From Burkholderia diffusa (GTDB taxonomy: Bacteria > Pseudomonadota > Gammaproteobacteria > Burkholderiales > Burkholderiaceae): a stretch of 64,000 nucleotides of DNA. Position numbers and translations under genes: made by a program. The notes beneath the pieces are model-generated. The model was given only the letters and a program-made list of their open reading frames with translations, made no database searches and was not told the origin of the DNA. Below, in pieces: positions 42,684 to 51,609 of the stretch; position 1 is the first letter of the stretch; each line of letters begins with the position of its first letter. The stretch is from the NCBI RefSeq assembly GCF_001718315.1, contig NZ_CP013363.1, forward strand, positions 806,001 to 870,000, read 5' to 3'.

Positions 42684-45476
42684 CTAGAACGGCAGGTTGA
42701 CCGACAGGAAGCCGGTTTCGGAGCGCTCGCGCTGGCCGTCATACGCGTGGCTGCTGACCTCGATGCCATAGCTCAGCGTGATGTCGTGCTTGAACGTCCA
42801 CGCGTGCTCGAGGCGTGCGCTCCACAGCGGGCTGGTGCCGAAGCCGCGCTCGTTGTACACGCCGCCCGACGCCGACAGGCGCTGCTGCAGCGCCATGTCG
42901 CCCTTCTTCCACAGCGTCAACTGGTGCATGACGGTCGCCGCGGCTGCGTAGTCGCGGCCCGGGCTGAAGTAAGGCGCGTTGTTGCGCGTGTTGCTGTCGG
43001 TGCCGAGGTCCAGCGATACGTTGACGAGCTGGTTCGCGGACGTGTACACGCGCTGCGTGCCGGTTGCCGTGATTTCCTGGTGCAGGTTCGAATCGCTGTA
43101 CCGGCTCACGCCGTAGCTCAGCTTGACCTCTCGACGGTCGTTCTGGCGATACACGACCGAGACGTTCGCGGAGCGGCCCCAGATGTGCGCGGCATACGCC
43201 TTCCACGGCAGCGAGTTGTCGTTGGTGTCGAGGCCTGCGCTGACCGTCCAGTAGTCGTTCAGCGCGTATGCGATCGACCCGCGGCCGCCGGTTCGGCCGT
43301 CCGAGCCGAACGAGCGCGTGACTTCGCCCTGCACGGTGAGCGGGCCGTGCCGGTAATCGCCGCCGACGCCCGTGCGCGTGCGGCTGATGTTGCCGGAGTC
43401 GGTCTGCGCATGGCCGAAGAACGTGTGCGAGAAGACACGCCAGTTGTCGCCGAACGGTTGGGAGTACACATAGCTGTCCGACGTGAAGCTGTTGTCGGCC
43501 AGCGCGCTGTTGCCGTGCTCGTAACTCAGGTCGGTCGTGAACACCGGGCTGCGGTATGCCTTGTAGTCGCGCTTGAAACCGCGCACGGCGCCGCTGTCGG
43601 GGAATACGTTGTCCACGGTCTGGTCGACGTACTTCGCGGTCGCGTAGTCGTCCGCCGCGAGCGCCGCGCGACCGAGGCCCGCCAGCATTTCGACGCTGTC
43701 CGGGTGATCGGTCAGCGAGGCGCGATACATCGCGATCGCCTGGCGCGGATGCGCCTGGCCCGACACGGCGTCGGCGTGCGCGGCACGGACTTCCGCGTTG
43801 AACGGCACCTGTTGCTCGAGCTGCTCGAGCGCGGCGATCCCTTCGTCGACGCGGCCCGTATAAATCAGGTATTGCGCGCGCAGCCGGTAGTAGCGCAAGA
43901 AGTCGCCTTCCTCCGGACCGTAGTGGCGCACCTCCTTGGCCGGCGGCAGCGACTTGCCGATGTCGTCGAGCACCTGCTTCGCGTCCGCCGAGCGTCCCTG
44001 GTCGACGTATGACCAGAACAGTCCTTCGCGCAGTTCGATCGCACGCGTGCGCGCGCCGTACTGGAAGCCGCGGGTCGCGCGGTCGGTCGGCGCCGCGGTC
44101 GCCTGCTTCAGCGCGCGCTGGTACACGACGTTCGCCTTGGCCGGTTCGCTCAGGTACAGGTAGGCGTCGCCGACCGCCGCCAGCGCATCGATCGAGATCT
44201 CCGCGTCGGGCGGAATCGTCTCGAACGTGGCGACGGCCTTCGTCATGTCGCCTCGCGCCGCGTAGGCGACCGTGCGATCGCCTGCGAGCGCCGTCCTGAC
44301 CGGCGAGTATTCGGGCGTCGCCGGCATTCGCTTGTCGAGGTCGTCCGCCGCGCGCAGGGCGCTGTCGATGCCGTCGAAGCGGTCGGAACTCGTCATCGAG
44401 CGGGACTTGTCGCGTCCGCCGCGCACCTGCTGGCGGATCGACAGTTCTTCCAGCTGCGCGACGTCGACGGCGGAAAACGCATCGGGCCGCGCCTTCGCTT
44501 CTTCGAGTGCCTTGATCGCGCCGCCGCTCGCGGCGAGGCCGAACACGTCGTTGCGCACCGTCGCGACGTCGGCGGTGCGAAGATTCGGCGCCTGGGCATT
44601 CGGCGCTTCGACGTCGGGGCCCTGCGAACGTTGCGTCGGCTCGCCGGGTAGCTGGGCGCCGGGCGTTTGCGAATTCGGCGTCGCGGAAGGCGCGGGCGGC
44701 GAGCCGGGTGTCGGGGCGACGGGCGCGGGCGAACCCGGCATCGGAGTGCCGGAGGCCTGCGCGGTTTGCGTCGGCGCATTCTGCGGCGCGGTGGTTGCGG
44801 CCTGCGCGGATTGCGCCGGTTGCCGCGCCGGCTTCGGCGTATGCGCGACCGGCGTGGGTGAACCGGACGCAGGTGTGCCGGACGTTGTCGGGGAGGTTTG
44901 CACCGGTGCTTCGGGCAGCTGCGGGTTCGCGGCCTGCGCGATCCCGATCGGCGCGTCCGATGCATGCGCGACGGGCGCCGGCGTGTTCGGCGGCGCGGTG
45001 CCGGGTGGCTCGGCAAGCTGCATCGGAGCACTTTGCGTCGGCGCGGTTTCGCTCGCCTGGGCGATCCGGATCGGCGCACTCGACGCCTGCGCGTCCGGCG
45101 CAGGTTCGCTCGGCTGCGCGACGTCCGGGTCCACCACGACCGTGGTCGGCATCGTCTGCGGTTGCGGGTCGGACGCCTGCGCGATCTGCATCGACGCATC
45201 CGATGCCTGCGCGATCGGCGTCGGCGCTTGCGGCGGCGCGGCGTTTCGATCCTGGGCGATCCCCAGCGACGCGGGCGTCGGTTGCATGTCGGGCGGCAGC
45301 GCATCCGGCGTGCCGCCGGGCCCGGCGATTTCGCTCGCGCCACCCGGGCCAGCGCCGCCTTCGGCAGCAAGACAGGAGCCGGACGCGACGAGCAGCAACA
45401 GCAATGGCGCATGCAGGAGGATCCGCCGGTTGGGCGGAGCGACGGTGGTGCATTGTTCCCTACGATTGTTGGCCAC
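42684..45476 (-). CDS. pgaA: Outer-membrane PNAG export porin PgaA with a long Pro/Ala-rich N-terminal region
   Basis: The 930-residue protein has a signal peptide (about 17-38, LLLLVASGSCLAAEG), then a 250-residue Pro/Ala/Gln-rich stretch with many copies of IAQAS-like units. TPR-like helices (about 300-600) and a C-terminal 16-stranded beta-barrel ending in Phe (FLSVNLPF) follow. The barrel exports deacetylated PNAG and the TPR part interacts with PgaB and the polymer. E. coli PgaA has 807 residues and lacks such a long linker. The start is the only upstream Met before the signal peptide. It is followed 15 bases later by pgaB. Confidence 0.93.
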   Translation of the reverse strand: MANNRREQCTTVAPPNRRILLHAPLLLLLVASGSCLAAEGGAGPGGASEIAGPGGTPDALPPDMQPTPASLGIAQDRNAAPPQAPTPIAQASDASMQIAQASDPQPQTMPTTVVVDPDVAQPSEPAPDAQASSAPIRIAQASETAPTQSAPMQLAEPPGTAPPNTPAPVAHASDAPIGIAQAANPQLPEAPVQTSPTTSGTPASGSPTPVAHTPKPARQPAQSAQAATTAPQNAPTQTAQASGTPMPGSPAPVAPTPGSPPAPSATPNSQTPGAQLPGEPTQRSQGPDVEAPNAQAPNLRTADVATVRNDVFGLAASGGAIKALEEAKARPDAFSAVDVAQLEELSIRQQVRGGRDKSRSMTSSDRFDGIDSALRAADDLDKRMPATPEYSPVRTALAGDRTVAYAARGDMTKAVATFETIPPDAEISIDALAAVGDAYLYLSEPAKANVVYQRALKQATAAPTDRATRGFQYGARTRAIELREGLFWSYVDQGRSADAKQVLDDIGKSLPPAKEVRHYGPEEGDFLRYYRLRAQYLIYTGRVDEGIAALEQLEQQVPFNAEVRAAHADAVSGQAHPRQAIAMYRASLTDHPDSVEMLAGLGRAALAADDYATAKYVDQTVDNVFPDSGAVRGFKRDYKAYRSPVFTTDLSYEHGNSALADNSFTSDSYVYSQPFGDNWRVFSHTFFGHAQTDSGNISRTRTGVGGDYRHGPLTVQGEVTRSFGSDGRTGGRGSIAYALNDYWTVSAGLDTNDNSLPWKAYAAHIWGRSANVSVVYRQNDRREVKLSYGVSRYSDSNLHQEITATGTQRVYTSANQLVNVSLDLGTDSNTRNNAPYFSPGRDYAAAATVMHQLTLWKKGDMALQQRLSASGGVYNERGFGTSPLWSARLEHAWTFKHDITLSYGIEVSSHAYDGQRERSETGFLSVNLPF

Positions 45477-45580
45477 GATGTCTCCTCACTCTGAAACGGT
45501 CACATCGGTTGCACGCCTGACGGCGCGCGCCGCCGGACGTCGGGCCGCCGGACGACGAGGCCCGACAGCATCCAGCCGGT

Positions 45581-46339
45581 TCACAGGCGGTTGCGGATCG
45601 CTTGTCCGAGCAGCGCGCGCGATTCGCTGTTCCTCGGGTCGATGGCGAGCGCGCGGCTCGCGTTCTGCTCCACGCAGTTCCATTCGTCGATCCGTGCGCA
45701 CCAGCGGGCCTTGGCGAGTGCCCGCGCGCCTTCCAGTTCGTCGCGCGTGACGCTGGTGGTCTCCATGTGCGCCGAGTCGGCGATATACGATTGCGGTTGC
45801 TGTCTCGGCGCGGGGTCGGTGTGTTTTTTCGTGCGAGCAAGCGTCTGAGAACGCGACGTCCGGTGCGTGTCGCCGGGGCGCGCCGCGCGGCCGCTGGCCG
45901 ATGCGGCCTGCGCATTGGCCGCGAGCGTCGTGGACGGCACATGCGCACGGCGCGGATGTTGCGCGGCCGAGCGGGCGGTCGTCCGGGGCGGCGCGGTCGG
46001 TTCTGCCGCGGCCGGTACGGCAGGCGTTGCCGAGGCATACGGAGTGCCCGCCATGGAAGGCGTAACCGGCTCGGCCGGGGCGTCGCGCGACGCCACGCCG
46101 GAGGCGTCGGCCGTCGCGGCCGCGATGGTCTTGCGATAGTTTCCGACGGCGGTGGCGATCATGCCGGCGATGTCGTGCGTCACGGTTGCATGGCCGACTC
46201 TCGCGTCTCGCTCGACGTACGCGAAGCCGCCGAAGATCGCGGCAAACGCAATGACGCTGAGTGCCGCATTCTTTCCGGGGCCCCAGGCGGGTTTCGGCTG
46301 ACGGACGGGCGAGCCGTCCGGTCGTTCTGCACGAGTCAT
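45581..46339 (-). CDS. Membrane-anchored protein with C-terminal TPR-like motif, pga operon
   Basis: The 252-residue protein has a cytoplasmic basic tail, one membrane segment (about 26-43, AALSVIAFAAIFGGFAYV), a long Ala/Pro/Thr-rich periplasmic linker and a compact C-terminal helix pair (ARCARIDEWNCVEQNASRALAIDPRNSESRALLGQAI region) that fits one TPR with two Cys that could form a disulphide. It precedes pgaA by about 100 bases on the same strand. The architecture suggests a periplasmic scaffold that contacts the PgaA TPR domain; this is inference. I do not know a named family. Confidence 0.7.
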   Translation of the reverse strand: MTRAERPDGSPVRQPKPAWGPGKNAALSVIAFAAIFGGFAYVERDARVGHATVTHDIAGMIATAVGNYRKTIAAATADASGVASRDAPAEPVTPSMAGTPYASATPAVPAAAEPTAPPRTTARSAAQHPRRAHVPSTTLAANAQAASASGRAARPGDTHRTSRSQTLARTKKHTDPAPRQQPQSYIADSAHMETTSVTRDELEGARALAKARWCARIDEWNCVEQNASRALAIDPRNSESRALLGQAIRNRL

Positions 46340-46414
46340 TCAATCCTCCTCGATTGATGGGTTGCGTGTGCACGACGCGAGCGCGTGCCATCGTCACGCG
46401 GATCCGACCGACGC

Positions 46415-46840
46415 TCACCAACGCAACTGCGTGGCGAGCGAGCCCGTTTCGACGACCGCGAACTGGGTGGAGCCCTGATAAGTCCCCTCCACCCGGTAAC
46501 TTGCATCGGGCACGCTGAACAGGCAGCGCGGCCCCGTTGCCTTGAATTCGACGAGCACGCGACCATGCCGCCGCAGCCGCACCTGCACATTCGACAGCGG
46601 TTGCCCGGACGAGCCCGATACGAACGACACGCCGAGGTTGTAAGGACGGCCATCCGGAGGAAGTGGCGCCGTACCGTCGATTCGTGCGTCGCCGCAGATA
46701 TACGAGATCACGTATCGGCCGGCATCCGCATCGGACGAAGGTGGTGTCGGGACCTGGGTCTGGGCCACGGCATTGATGCAGAGCGCGGATACGATGATGC
46801 CGAGGAGCGGGCGAGCATGCTGTTCAAACGACGAAGACAT
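46415..46840 (-). CDS. Small secreted beta-sandwich-like protein, first gene of the pga operon
   Basis: The 141-residue protein has a signal peptide (about 1-26, ending INAVAQ) and a body of alternating strands (RPYNLGVSFVSGSSGQPLSNVQVRLRRHGR..., residues about 62 to 92) like a carboxypeptidase-regulatory or transthyretin-type fold, with two Cys. The start at 46840 is set by GGAGGTTGCA directly before the ATG; a longer frame upstream lacks a site. It is probably the first gene of the operon and sits 75 bases before the next gene. Function is unknown; a periplasmic or surface carbohydrate-binding role is a guess. Confidence 0.7.
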   Translation of the reverse strand: MSSSFEQHARPLLGIIVSALCINAVAQTQVPTPPSSDADAGRYVISYICGDARIDGTAPLPPDGRPYNLGVSFVSGSSGQPLSNVQVRLRRHGRVLVEFKATGPRCLFSVPDASYRVEGTYQGSTQFAVVETGSLATQLRW

Positions 46841-47489
46841 TGCAACCTCCATCCGAAATCGCTGGCAGCACATTTATTCCGATTTGAAATTGCGGCGTTC
46901 TTTTCGAGACATGCTATTGATACACGATGGGTTTTGAACAAACAATCGCGTGTGGCCCGAATGGAACACGTTTTAAATGTCTTATTTAAATAGGATTGGT
47001 ACTAATTCGACGAAATGGACCAGAACTGAACAAAGTCGATATTGCCGAACATGAAATTTGCTCATCGGTAGCGATGACCATTTCGCAAATTTAGGACGTA
47101 AGTGGTACCGAAGTTTGTGCCGAAAAATAACGACTGATAAAAGGAAGAGTTGCCTCTGTCATCGAGGCATCTCGATGAATCCGGGAGCACAGGTCAGGTA
47201 AATCGAAGCGGCTGGTATGACCTTTTTTGGCGAGAATGTCGTTACATGAAAATCGAAACTTTTGATGTGTTGTGTAACAGGTTATTTCTGTCATCCGAGT
47301 CGGCAATTCAGTCGGATTCGCAAACGTTTGGCAATTTACGGAATTGATCGAGCGTGCGGAACATATATTGAAGACGAAGCGGGATCGGAAAATGCTTCGC
47401 GATGTCGAGCGTGGAATACTCGCGCGCCGCGCGGAATGGGATCCGCGCGGCGCTCGGGCGAGTCAGGCGATGAAGCGTGGTGAAGGGCG
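46841..47489. other. Long AT-rich region upstream of the pga operon
   Basis: These 649 bases are conspicuously AT-rich compared with the window, above all 46850-47400. Short frames on both strands (47091-47306 minus, 47150-47347 plus) lack ribosome binding sites and family resemblance. The part next to 46840 should contain the pga promoter and binding sites. At 47424-47453 a hairpin marks the end of the neighbouring LysR gene. Such low GC may reflect binding by an H-NS-like silencer, a hypothesis only. Confidence 0.55.
47424..47453 (-). terminator. Hairpin downstream of the LysR gene
   Basis: A perfect 12-bp stem (GCGCCGCGCGGA / TCCGCGCGGCGC) with a 6-base loop lies 37 bases after the LysR stop. 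It has no T-run but is very stable. Confidence 0.65.
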
Positions 47490-48485
47490 TTACCGTGTGC
47501 CGCCGACGCTGCGGCGCGCGATGCGCGCGGCAGGCTCGCTCGACTGCCCGGTGGCGCGGGCGGTGTCGGCCGCGACGCGCGGGCGGTTCATGATGTAGGT
47601 CCACAACTGTTCGGCTGCAAGCCCGCGCTTGCGCGCGGACCGGTACAGGCGGATCTCGAGTTCGGTGATCCAGTCCGCCGAGCCAGCACGGACGAGGGAA
47701 CCCTCCGCGAGCTCCTTCGCCACACAGCTTTCGGGCAGCCAGCCGATCCCGTGCCCGGCCACGACCATTCCCTTCAATGCCTCGGACATATGCGTCTCGA
47801 AGCACCGGTGCAGCGCATACGATTCGGCTGCGTTCAGCAGCAGCATCTCCACGACGTTCCCGAGGAAGGCGCCCGACGAATACGCGAGGAGCGGCAGCGG
47901 GTCGTCGGGCGTGCCGGGCAGTTCGAACACCGGCTTGCCGCGCGCGTCGGGCGTCGACACCGGCAGGATCCGTTCGACGCCGAGCGTGACGAACGGAAAA
48001 TGGTTCGGATCGAGCACGATCGGCAGTTGCGGATGGTGATAGCCGAGCAGCAGGTCGCATTCACCTTCGACGAGCTGCTGCACGCCTTCGGGCACGTTCA
48101 CCGCATTCACGCGCGCGGTCACGTGGCCGACTTCGCCGTTGAGCTGCTTGAGCCATTCGGGGAACAGCGTAAACACGAGCGTATGCGCGACCGCGAAGCG
48201 CACGACCTGGTCGCTTGCCGCGAACTGATCGTAGCCGTTCACGAGGTTGCGTGCCGCGTACATGCTGCGCAGGATGTCCGCGGCCAGCCCGCGGAACATC
48301 TGCCCGGCCGGCGTCAGCGCGATCGGGTTGATGCTGCGGTCCACCAGCTTCGCGTCCATCCATGTTTCGAGCGCGGCGATTCGTCGGCTGAATGCCGACT
48401 GCGTGAGATGCCGATGACGCGCGGCCCGGGAAAAGCTCTTGGTATCCGCAAGGCTCAGGAAATCTTCCAGCCACTTTGCTTCCAT
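47490..48485 (-). CDS. LysR-family transcriptional regulator (HypT/YjiE-like group)
   Basis: The 331-residue protein has a helix-turn-helix with the pattern WLEDFLSLADTKSFSRAARHRHLTQSAFSRRIAALE, which resembles the HypT (YjiE) subgroup, and a standard effector domain. The C-terminal 25 residues (ARATGQSSEPAARIARRS) are an extra tail. HypT itself responds to hypochlorite; whether this protein does is unknown. It stands alone: the pga operon is on its downstream side, the amidoligase locus on its upstream side, divergent, across about 690 bases. Confidence 0.88.
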   Translation of the reverse strand: MEAKWLEDFLSLADTKSFSRAARHRHLTQSAFSRRIAALETWMDAKLVDRSINPIALTPAGQMFRGLAADILRSMYAARNLVNGYDQFAASDQVVRFAVAHTLVFTLFPEWLKQLNGEVGHVTARVNAVNVPEGVQQLVEGECDLLLGYHHPQLPIVLDPNHFPFVTLGVERILPVSTPDARGKPVFELPGTPDDPLPLLAYSSGAFLGNVVEMLLLNAAESYALHRCFETHMSEALKGMVVAGHGIGWLPESCVAKELAEGSLVRAGSADWITELEIRLYRSARKRGLAAEQLWTYIMNRPRVAADTARATGQSSEPAARIARRSVGGTR

Positions 48486-49179
48486 TTCGATCTTCGCTTT
48501 TTATAGTCGGCGCCGGAAGGGCGGCGCCGTTTCACTGAACCGGTTTGGTAGCGTACCGCGCCTTGCGCACGGGAGCCGATGTTTTTTTTCGATAGGTGTC
48601 AGTCGAAATATGCATGGGCGTTGTCGGCGGTATTACGGCTGCATACGTTTGAGGTGCCGGACCCGGCTAACCGGTTAGTTCACCGCGTCGAACTGCCCGA
48701 CTTGCCGCAGACGGTACTTCCCCAGGGCCGGCCGCATGCGCGCGCCGGCCCGCCTTCCCGCTATTCCGCCAGGCAACCGAAGGATGTGGCGCAATCCGCG
48801 TCGCGGTGCAGGATGCGGTGCCGCAACGGGTCGCCGATGCCGGTTCGCGGTCCGCCGTGATGCGGCAGCACGGTAATCGGCGAGGCGCGTCGCCAAGGGA
48901 AGGATTGGTGCAGTGCAGATTGCACAGTGGTGACACGCAGGGGAACCATGCTGGACGGGCGCGATGCAGCAGCGGCCGTGCGCGCGCCACGGCACGCCGC
49001 TGGCGCGTCTTGCGCCATGCGTCGCACCATGGTGGTGCGGCGTGCCGCGCAGGCGTGCCGGCCGTGCGACAAAAAGGGGGACCTGAGGGAATATCGCAAG
49101 GCACGGTCCTTGCGAGGCAGTCAGTACGCCGGTCCGGCATGCGCAATGCCGGGGAAAACGATCGATGGAGAAAAGATCG
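48486..49179. other. Gene-free region upstream of the amidoligase locus
   Basis: About 690 bases separate the divergent LysR and ATP-grasp genes. Frames on the minus strand (for example 48675-49217) are rich in Arg, His and Ala and have no ribosome binding site. An AT-rich patch at 48575-48615 may belong to the LysR promoter. GTGCA and TGCAC face each other at 48908-48925. The promoter of the downstream locus is expected here, but I cannot fix it. Confidence 0.5.
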
Positions 49180-50595
49180 ATGAAGCCATTCGATGAAATG
49201 CTGCAATCCGGCGACATGGTGAGGGCGCCTTACGCGCGCCTCAAGCAGTGGCTCGACACGCAGAACCCTGCGAGCCTCGCCCAGAAGGCCCACGATGCGG
49301 AAGGCGTGTTCCGCAGGACGGGCATCACGTTCGCCGTGTACGGCGACGCGCAGGCCGCCGAGCGGCTGATTCCGTTCGACATCGTGCCGCGGATCATCTC
49401 GGGTGCGGAATGGAGCCGGCTGTCGCTCGGCATCGAGCAGCGCGTGATGGCGCTCAACGCGTTCCTCGACGACATCTATCACCGCCAGGAGATCGTGCGC
49501 GCCGGCATCGTGCCGAAGCACCTGATCGCGCACAACGAGGCGTTCATTCCGGAGATGATCGATTTCCGGCCACCCGGGAACGTTTACACGCACATCATCG
49601 GCGTCGACATCGTGCGCACCGGCGAGAACGAGTTCTACGTGCTGGAGGACAACGCGCGCACGCCGTCGGGCGTGTCGTACATGCTGGAAAACCGCGAGAC
49701 GATGATGCAGCTCTTCCCCGAGCTGTTCCAGCAGGTCAAGGTGCGCCCGGTCGAGACCTATCCGCAGATGCTGCGGCAGTCGCTCGCGGCCGTGTGCCCG
49801 CCGGGCGGCAACGCCGACAACCCGACCATCGCCGTGCTCACGCCCGGCATCCACAATTCGGCGTACTACGAACATTCGTTTCTCGCCGACCAGATGGGTG
49901 TGCACCTCGTCGAGGGCAGCGACCTGCAGGTGGTCGACGGTCGCGTCGCGATGCGCACCACCGAAGGCTTCCGGCCGATCGACGTGCTGTACCGCCGCGT
50001 CGACGACGCGTTTCTCGATCCGCTTACGTTCCGCCCAGATTCGGTGCTCGGCGTCGCCGGGATCATGGACGTCTACCGCGCCGGCAACATCACGATCGCG
50101 AACGCACCCGGCACCGGCATCGCCGACGACAAGGCGATCTACTCGTACATGCCGGAGATCGTCGAGTTCTACACGGGCCGCAAGGCGCTGCTGGAGAACG
50201 TGCCGACCTGGCGCTGCGGCGAGGCCGACAGCCTTAAATACGTGCTCGACCATCTCGACGAACTGGTCGTGAAGGAAGTGCACGGCTCGGGCGGGTACGG
50301 GATGCTGGTCGGTCCGTGTGCATCGAAGGCCGAACTCGAGGCGTTCGCCGCGAAGCTGCGCGCGCGTCCCGCCAACTACATCGCGCAACCCACGCTGGCG
50401 TTGTCCACGACGCCGATCCTGACCGAGGCCGGCCTCGCGCCGCGCCACGTCGACCTGCGGCCGTTCGTGCTGGTGTCGGACCGGATCCGCATCACGCCGG
50501 GCGGGCTCACGCGCGTCGCGCTGCAGGAGGGATCGCTCGTCGTCAACTCGAGCCAGGGCGGCGGCACCAAGGACACCTGGGTGCTGGCCGACTGA
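49180..50595 (+). CDS. Circularly permuted ATP-grasp protein (DUF404/DUF407 type)
   Basis: The 471-residue cytoplasmic protein belongs to the circularly permuted ATP-grasp family (COG2308). Typical blocks are FDIVPRIISGAEWSRLSLGIEQRVMALNAFL, DNARTPSGVSYMLENR, and the nucleotide-loop stretch VVKEVHGSGGYGMLVG. ATP-grasp enzymes join a carboxyl group to an amine, making amide bonds; family members are predicted peptide ligases. The start at 49180 has GGAG nine bases upstream and gives the family length; an ATG at 49165 is possible. It heads six same-strand genes that together form two amidoligase/alpha-E/transglutaminase sets. Confidence 0.9.
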   Translation: MKPFDEMLQSGDMVRAPYARLKQWLDTQNPASLAQKAHDAEGVFRRTGITFAVYGDAQAAERLIPFDIVPRIISGAEWSRLSLGIEQRVMALNAFLDDIYHRQEIVRAGIVPKHLIAHNEAFIPEMIDFRPPGNVYTHIIGVDIVRTGENEFYVLEDNARTPSGVSYMLENRETMMQLFPELFQQVKVRPVETYPQMLRQSLAAVCPPGGNADNPTIAVLTPGIHNSAYYEHSFLADQMGVHLVEGSDLQVVDGRVAMRTTEGFRPIDVLYRRVDDAFLDPLTFRPDSVLGVAGIMDVYRAGNITIANAPGTGIADDKAIYSYMPEIVEFYTGRKALLENVPTWRCGEADSLKYVLDHLDELVVKEVHGSGGYGMLVGPCASKAELEAFAAKLRARPANYIAQPTLALSTTPILTEAGLAPRHVDLRPFVLVSDRIRITPGGLTRVALQEGSLVVNSSQGGGTKDTWVLAD

Positions 50596-50659
50596 GCCGG
50601 GCACGACCGCGCGCGCCGCAGCCGGCGCGCGAACCGAACGAAGACGGAGTGGACACGAG

Positions 50660-51601
50660 ATGCTTCTGGGACGAACTGCGAGCGGTCTCTACTGGATGTA
50701 CCGCTATATCGAGCGCGCGGAGAACATCGCGCGCATCGTCGATGCCGGGCTGCGGATGGCGCTCACGCGCACGTCCGACGCGCCGGCCGAATGGTCGTCG
50801 GTGCTGGTCAGCTCGGGCGCGGACGGCGGCTATCGTCAGAAGTACGACGCATATGCCGCCGATACCGTGACCGACTACCTGCTGCGCGACCGCGACAATC
50901 CGTCGAGCGTGCTGTCGTGCATCGAGGCCGCGCGTTCGAACGCGCGGATGGTGCGCACGGCGCTCACCCGCGAGGCGTGGGAGAGCGTGAACGGCGCATG
51001 GCTCGCGCTGCGCCACGCGCTCGCGCAGCCGGTGCCGGAGAGCGGGCTGCCGGCGGTGCTCGACGGCGTGAAGCGCGAAACCGCGCTGATCCTCGGCAGC
51101 TTCTACAGCACGATGCTGCGCAACGAGATCTTCGATTTCGCGCAGATCGGCGCGTTCGTCGAGCGGGCCGACAACACCGCGCGGATCCTCGACGTGAAAT
51201 ACCACCTGCTGCTGCCATCGGTCTCGCACGTCGGCACGATCCTCGACAACTACCAGTGGGAGACGATCCTGCGCTGCGTGGCCGCGCACCGGTCGTATCG
51301 CTGGGTGTACGACGTGCAGTACAAGCCGATGAACATCGCCGACTACCTGATCCTGAACGGCCGCATGCCGCGTTCGCTGCGCTATTGCTACGGGCGCGTG
51401 GTGTCGAGCCTGAACCTGCTCGCGAAGGATTACGGCGTGACACACCCGTGTCACGACACGGCCACGAAGATTCTGCAGATGTTGTCCGACACCTCGGTCG
51501 ACCGGATCTTCAAGAGCGGCCTGCACGAGTTCCTGACCGATTTCATCGGCCGCAACAACAGCCTCGGGATCGACATCGCCCAGGCGTACAACTTCGACTG
51601 A
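50660..51601 (+). CDS. Alpha-E domain protein
   Basis: The 313-residue all-helical protein is a stand-alone alpha-E domain (PF04168), named for its conserved Glu-Arg pairs. Both are seen: YIERAENIARIVDAG near residue 18 and FVERADNTARILDVK near residue 170. Alpha-E proteins always accompany circularly permuted ATP-grasp ligases, either as a separate gene, as here, or fused, as in the gene at 56313. They are predicted to act as partner or accessory catalytic domain of the ligase. It lies 65 bases after the ligase gene and nine bases before the transglutaminase gene. Confidence 0.92.
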   Translation: MLLGRTASGLYWMYRYIERAENIARIVDAGLRMALTRTSDAPAEWSSVLVSSGADGGYRQKYDAYAADTVTDYLLRDRDNPSSVLSCIEAARSNARMVRTALTREAWESVNGAWLALRHALAQPVPESGLPAVLDGVKRETALILGSFYSTMLRNEIFDFAQIGAFVERADNTARILDVKYHLLLPSVSHVGTILDNYQWETILRCVAAHRSYRWVYDVQYKPMNIADYLILNGRMPRSLRYCYGRVVSSLNLLAKDYGVTHPCHDTATKILQMLSDTSVDRIFKSGLHEFLTDFIGRNNSLGIDIAQAYNFD

Positions 51602-51609
51602 GGCTCGCC

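Noticed and set aside
44590-45370. Repetitive DNA considered as a CRISPR or satellite array
   Set aside because: The repeats are degenerate, in frame and encode the Pro/Ala linker of PgaA; there are no constant spacers.
47091-47347. Short frames on both strands in the AT-rich region upstream of pga
   Set aside because: No ribosome binding site or recognisable family; short frames are expected by chance here.
48905-48925. Possible sigma-54 promoter (TTGGTGC...TTGCA) before the amidoligase locus
   Set aside because: The GG-to-GC spacing is 13 rather than 10 bases.
48675-49217. 180-codon minus-strand frame in the gap before the amidoligase locus
   Set aside because: Arg/His/Ala-rich composition, no ribosome binding site, and overlap with the real ATP-grasp gene start.
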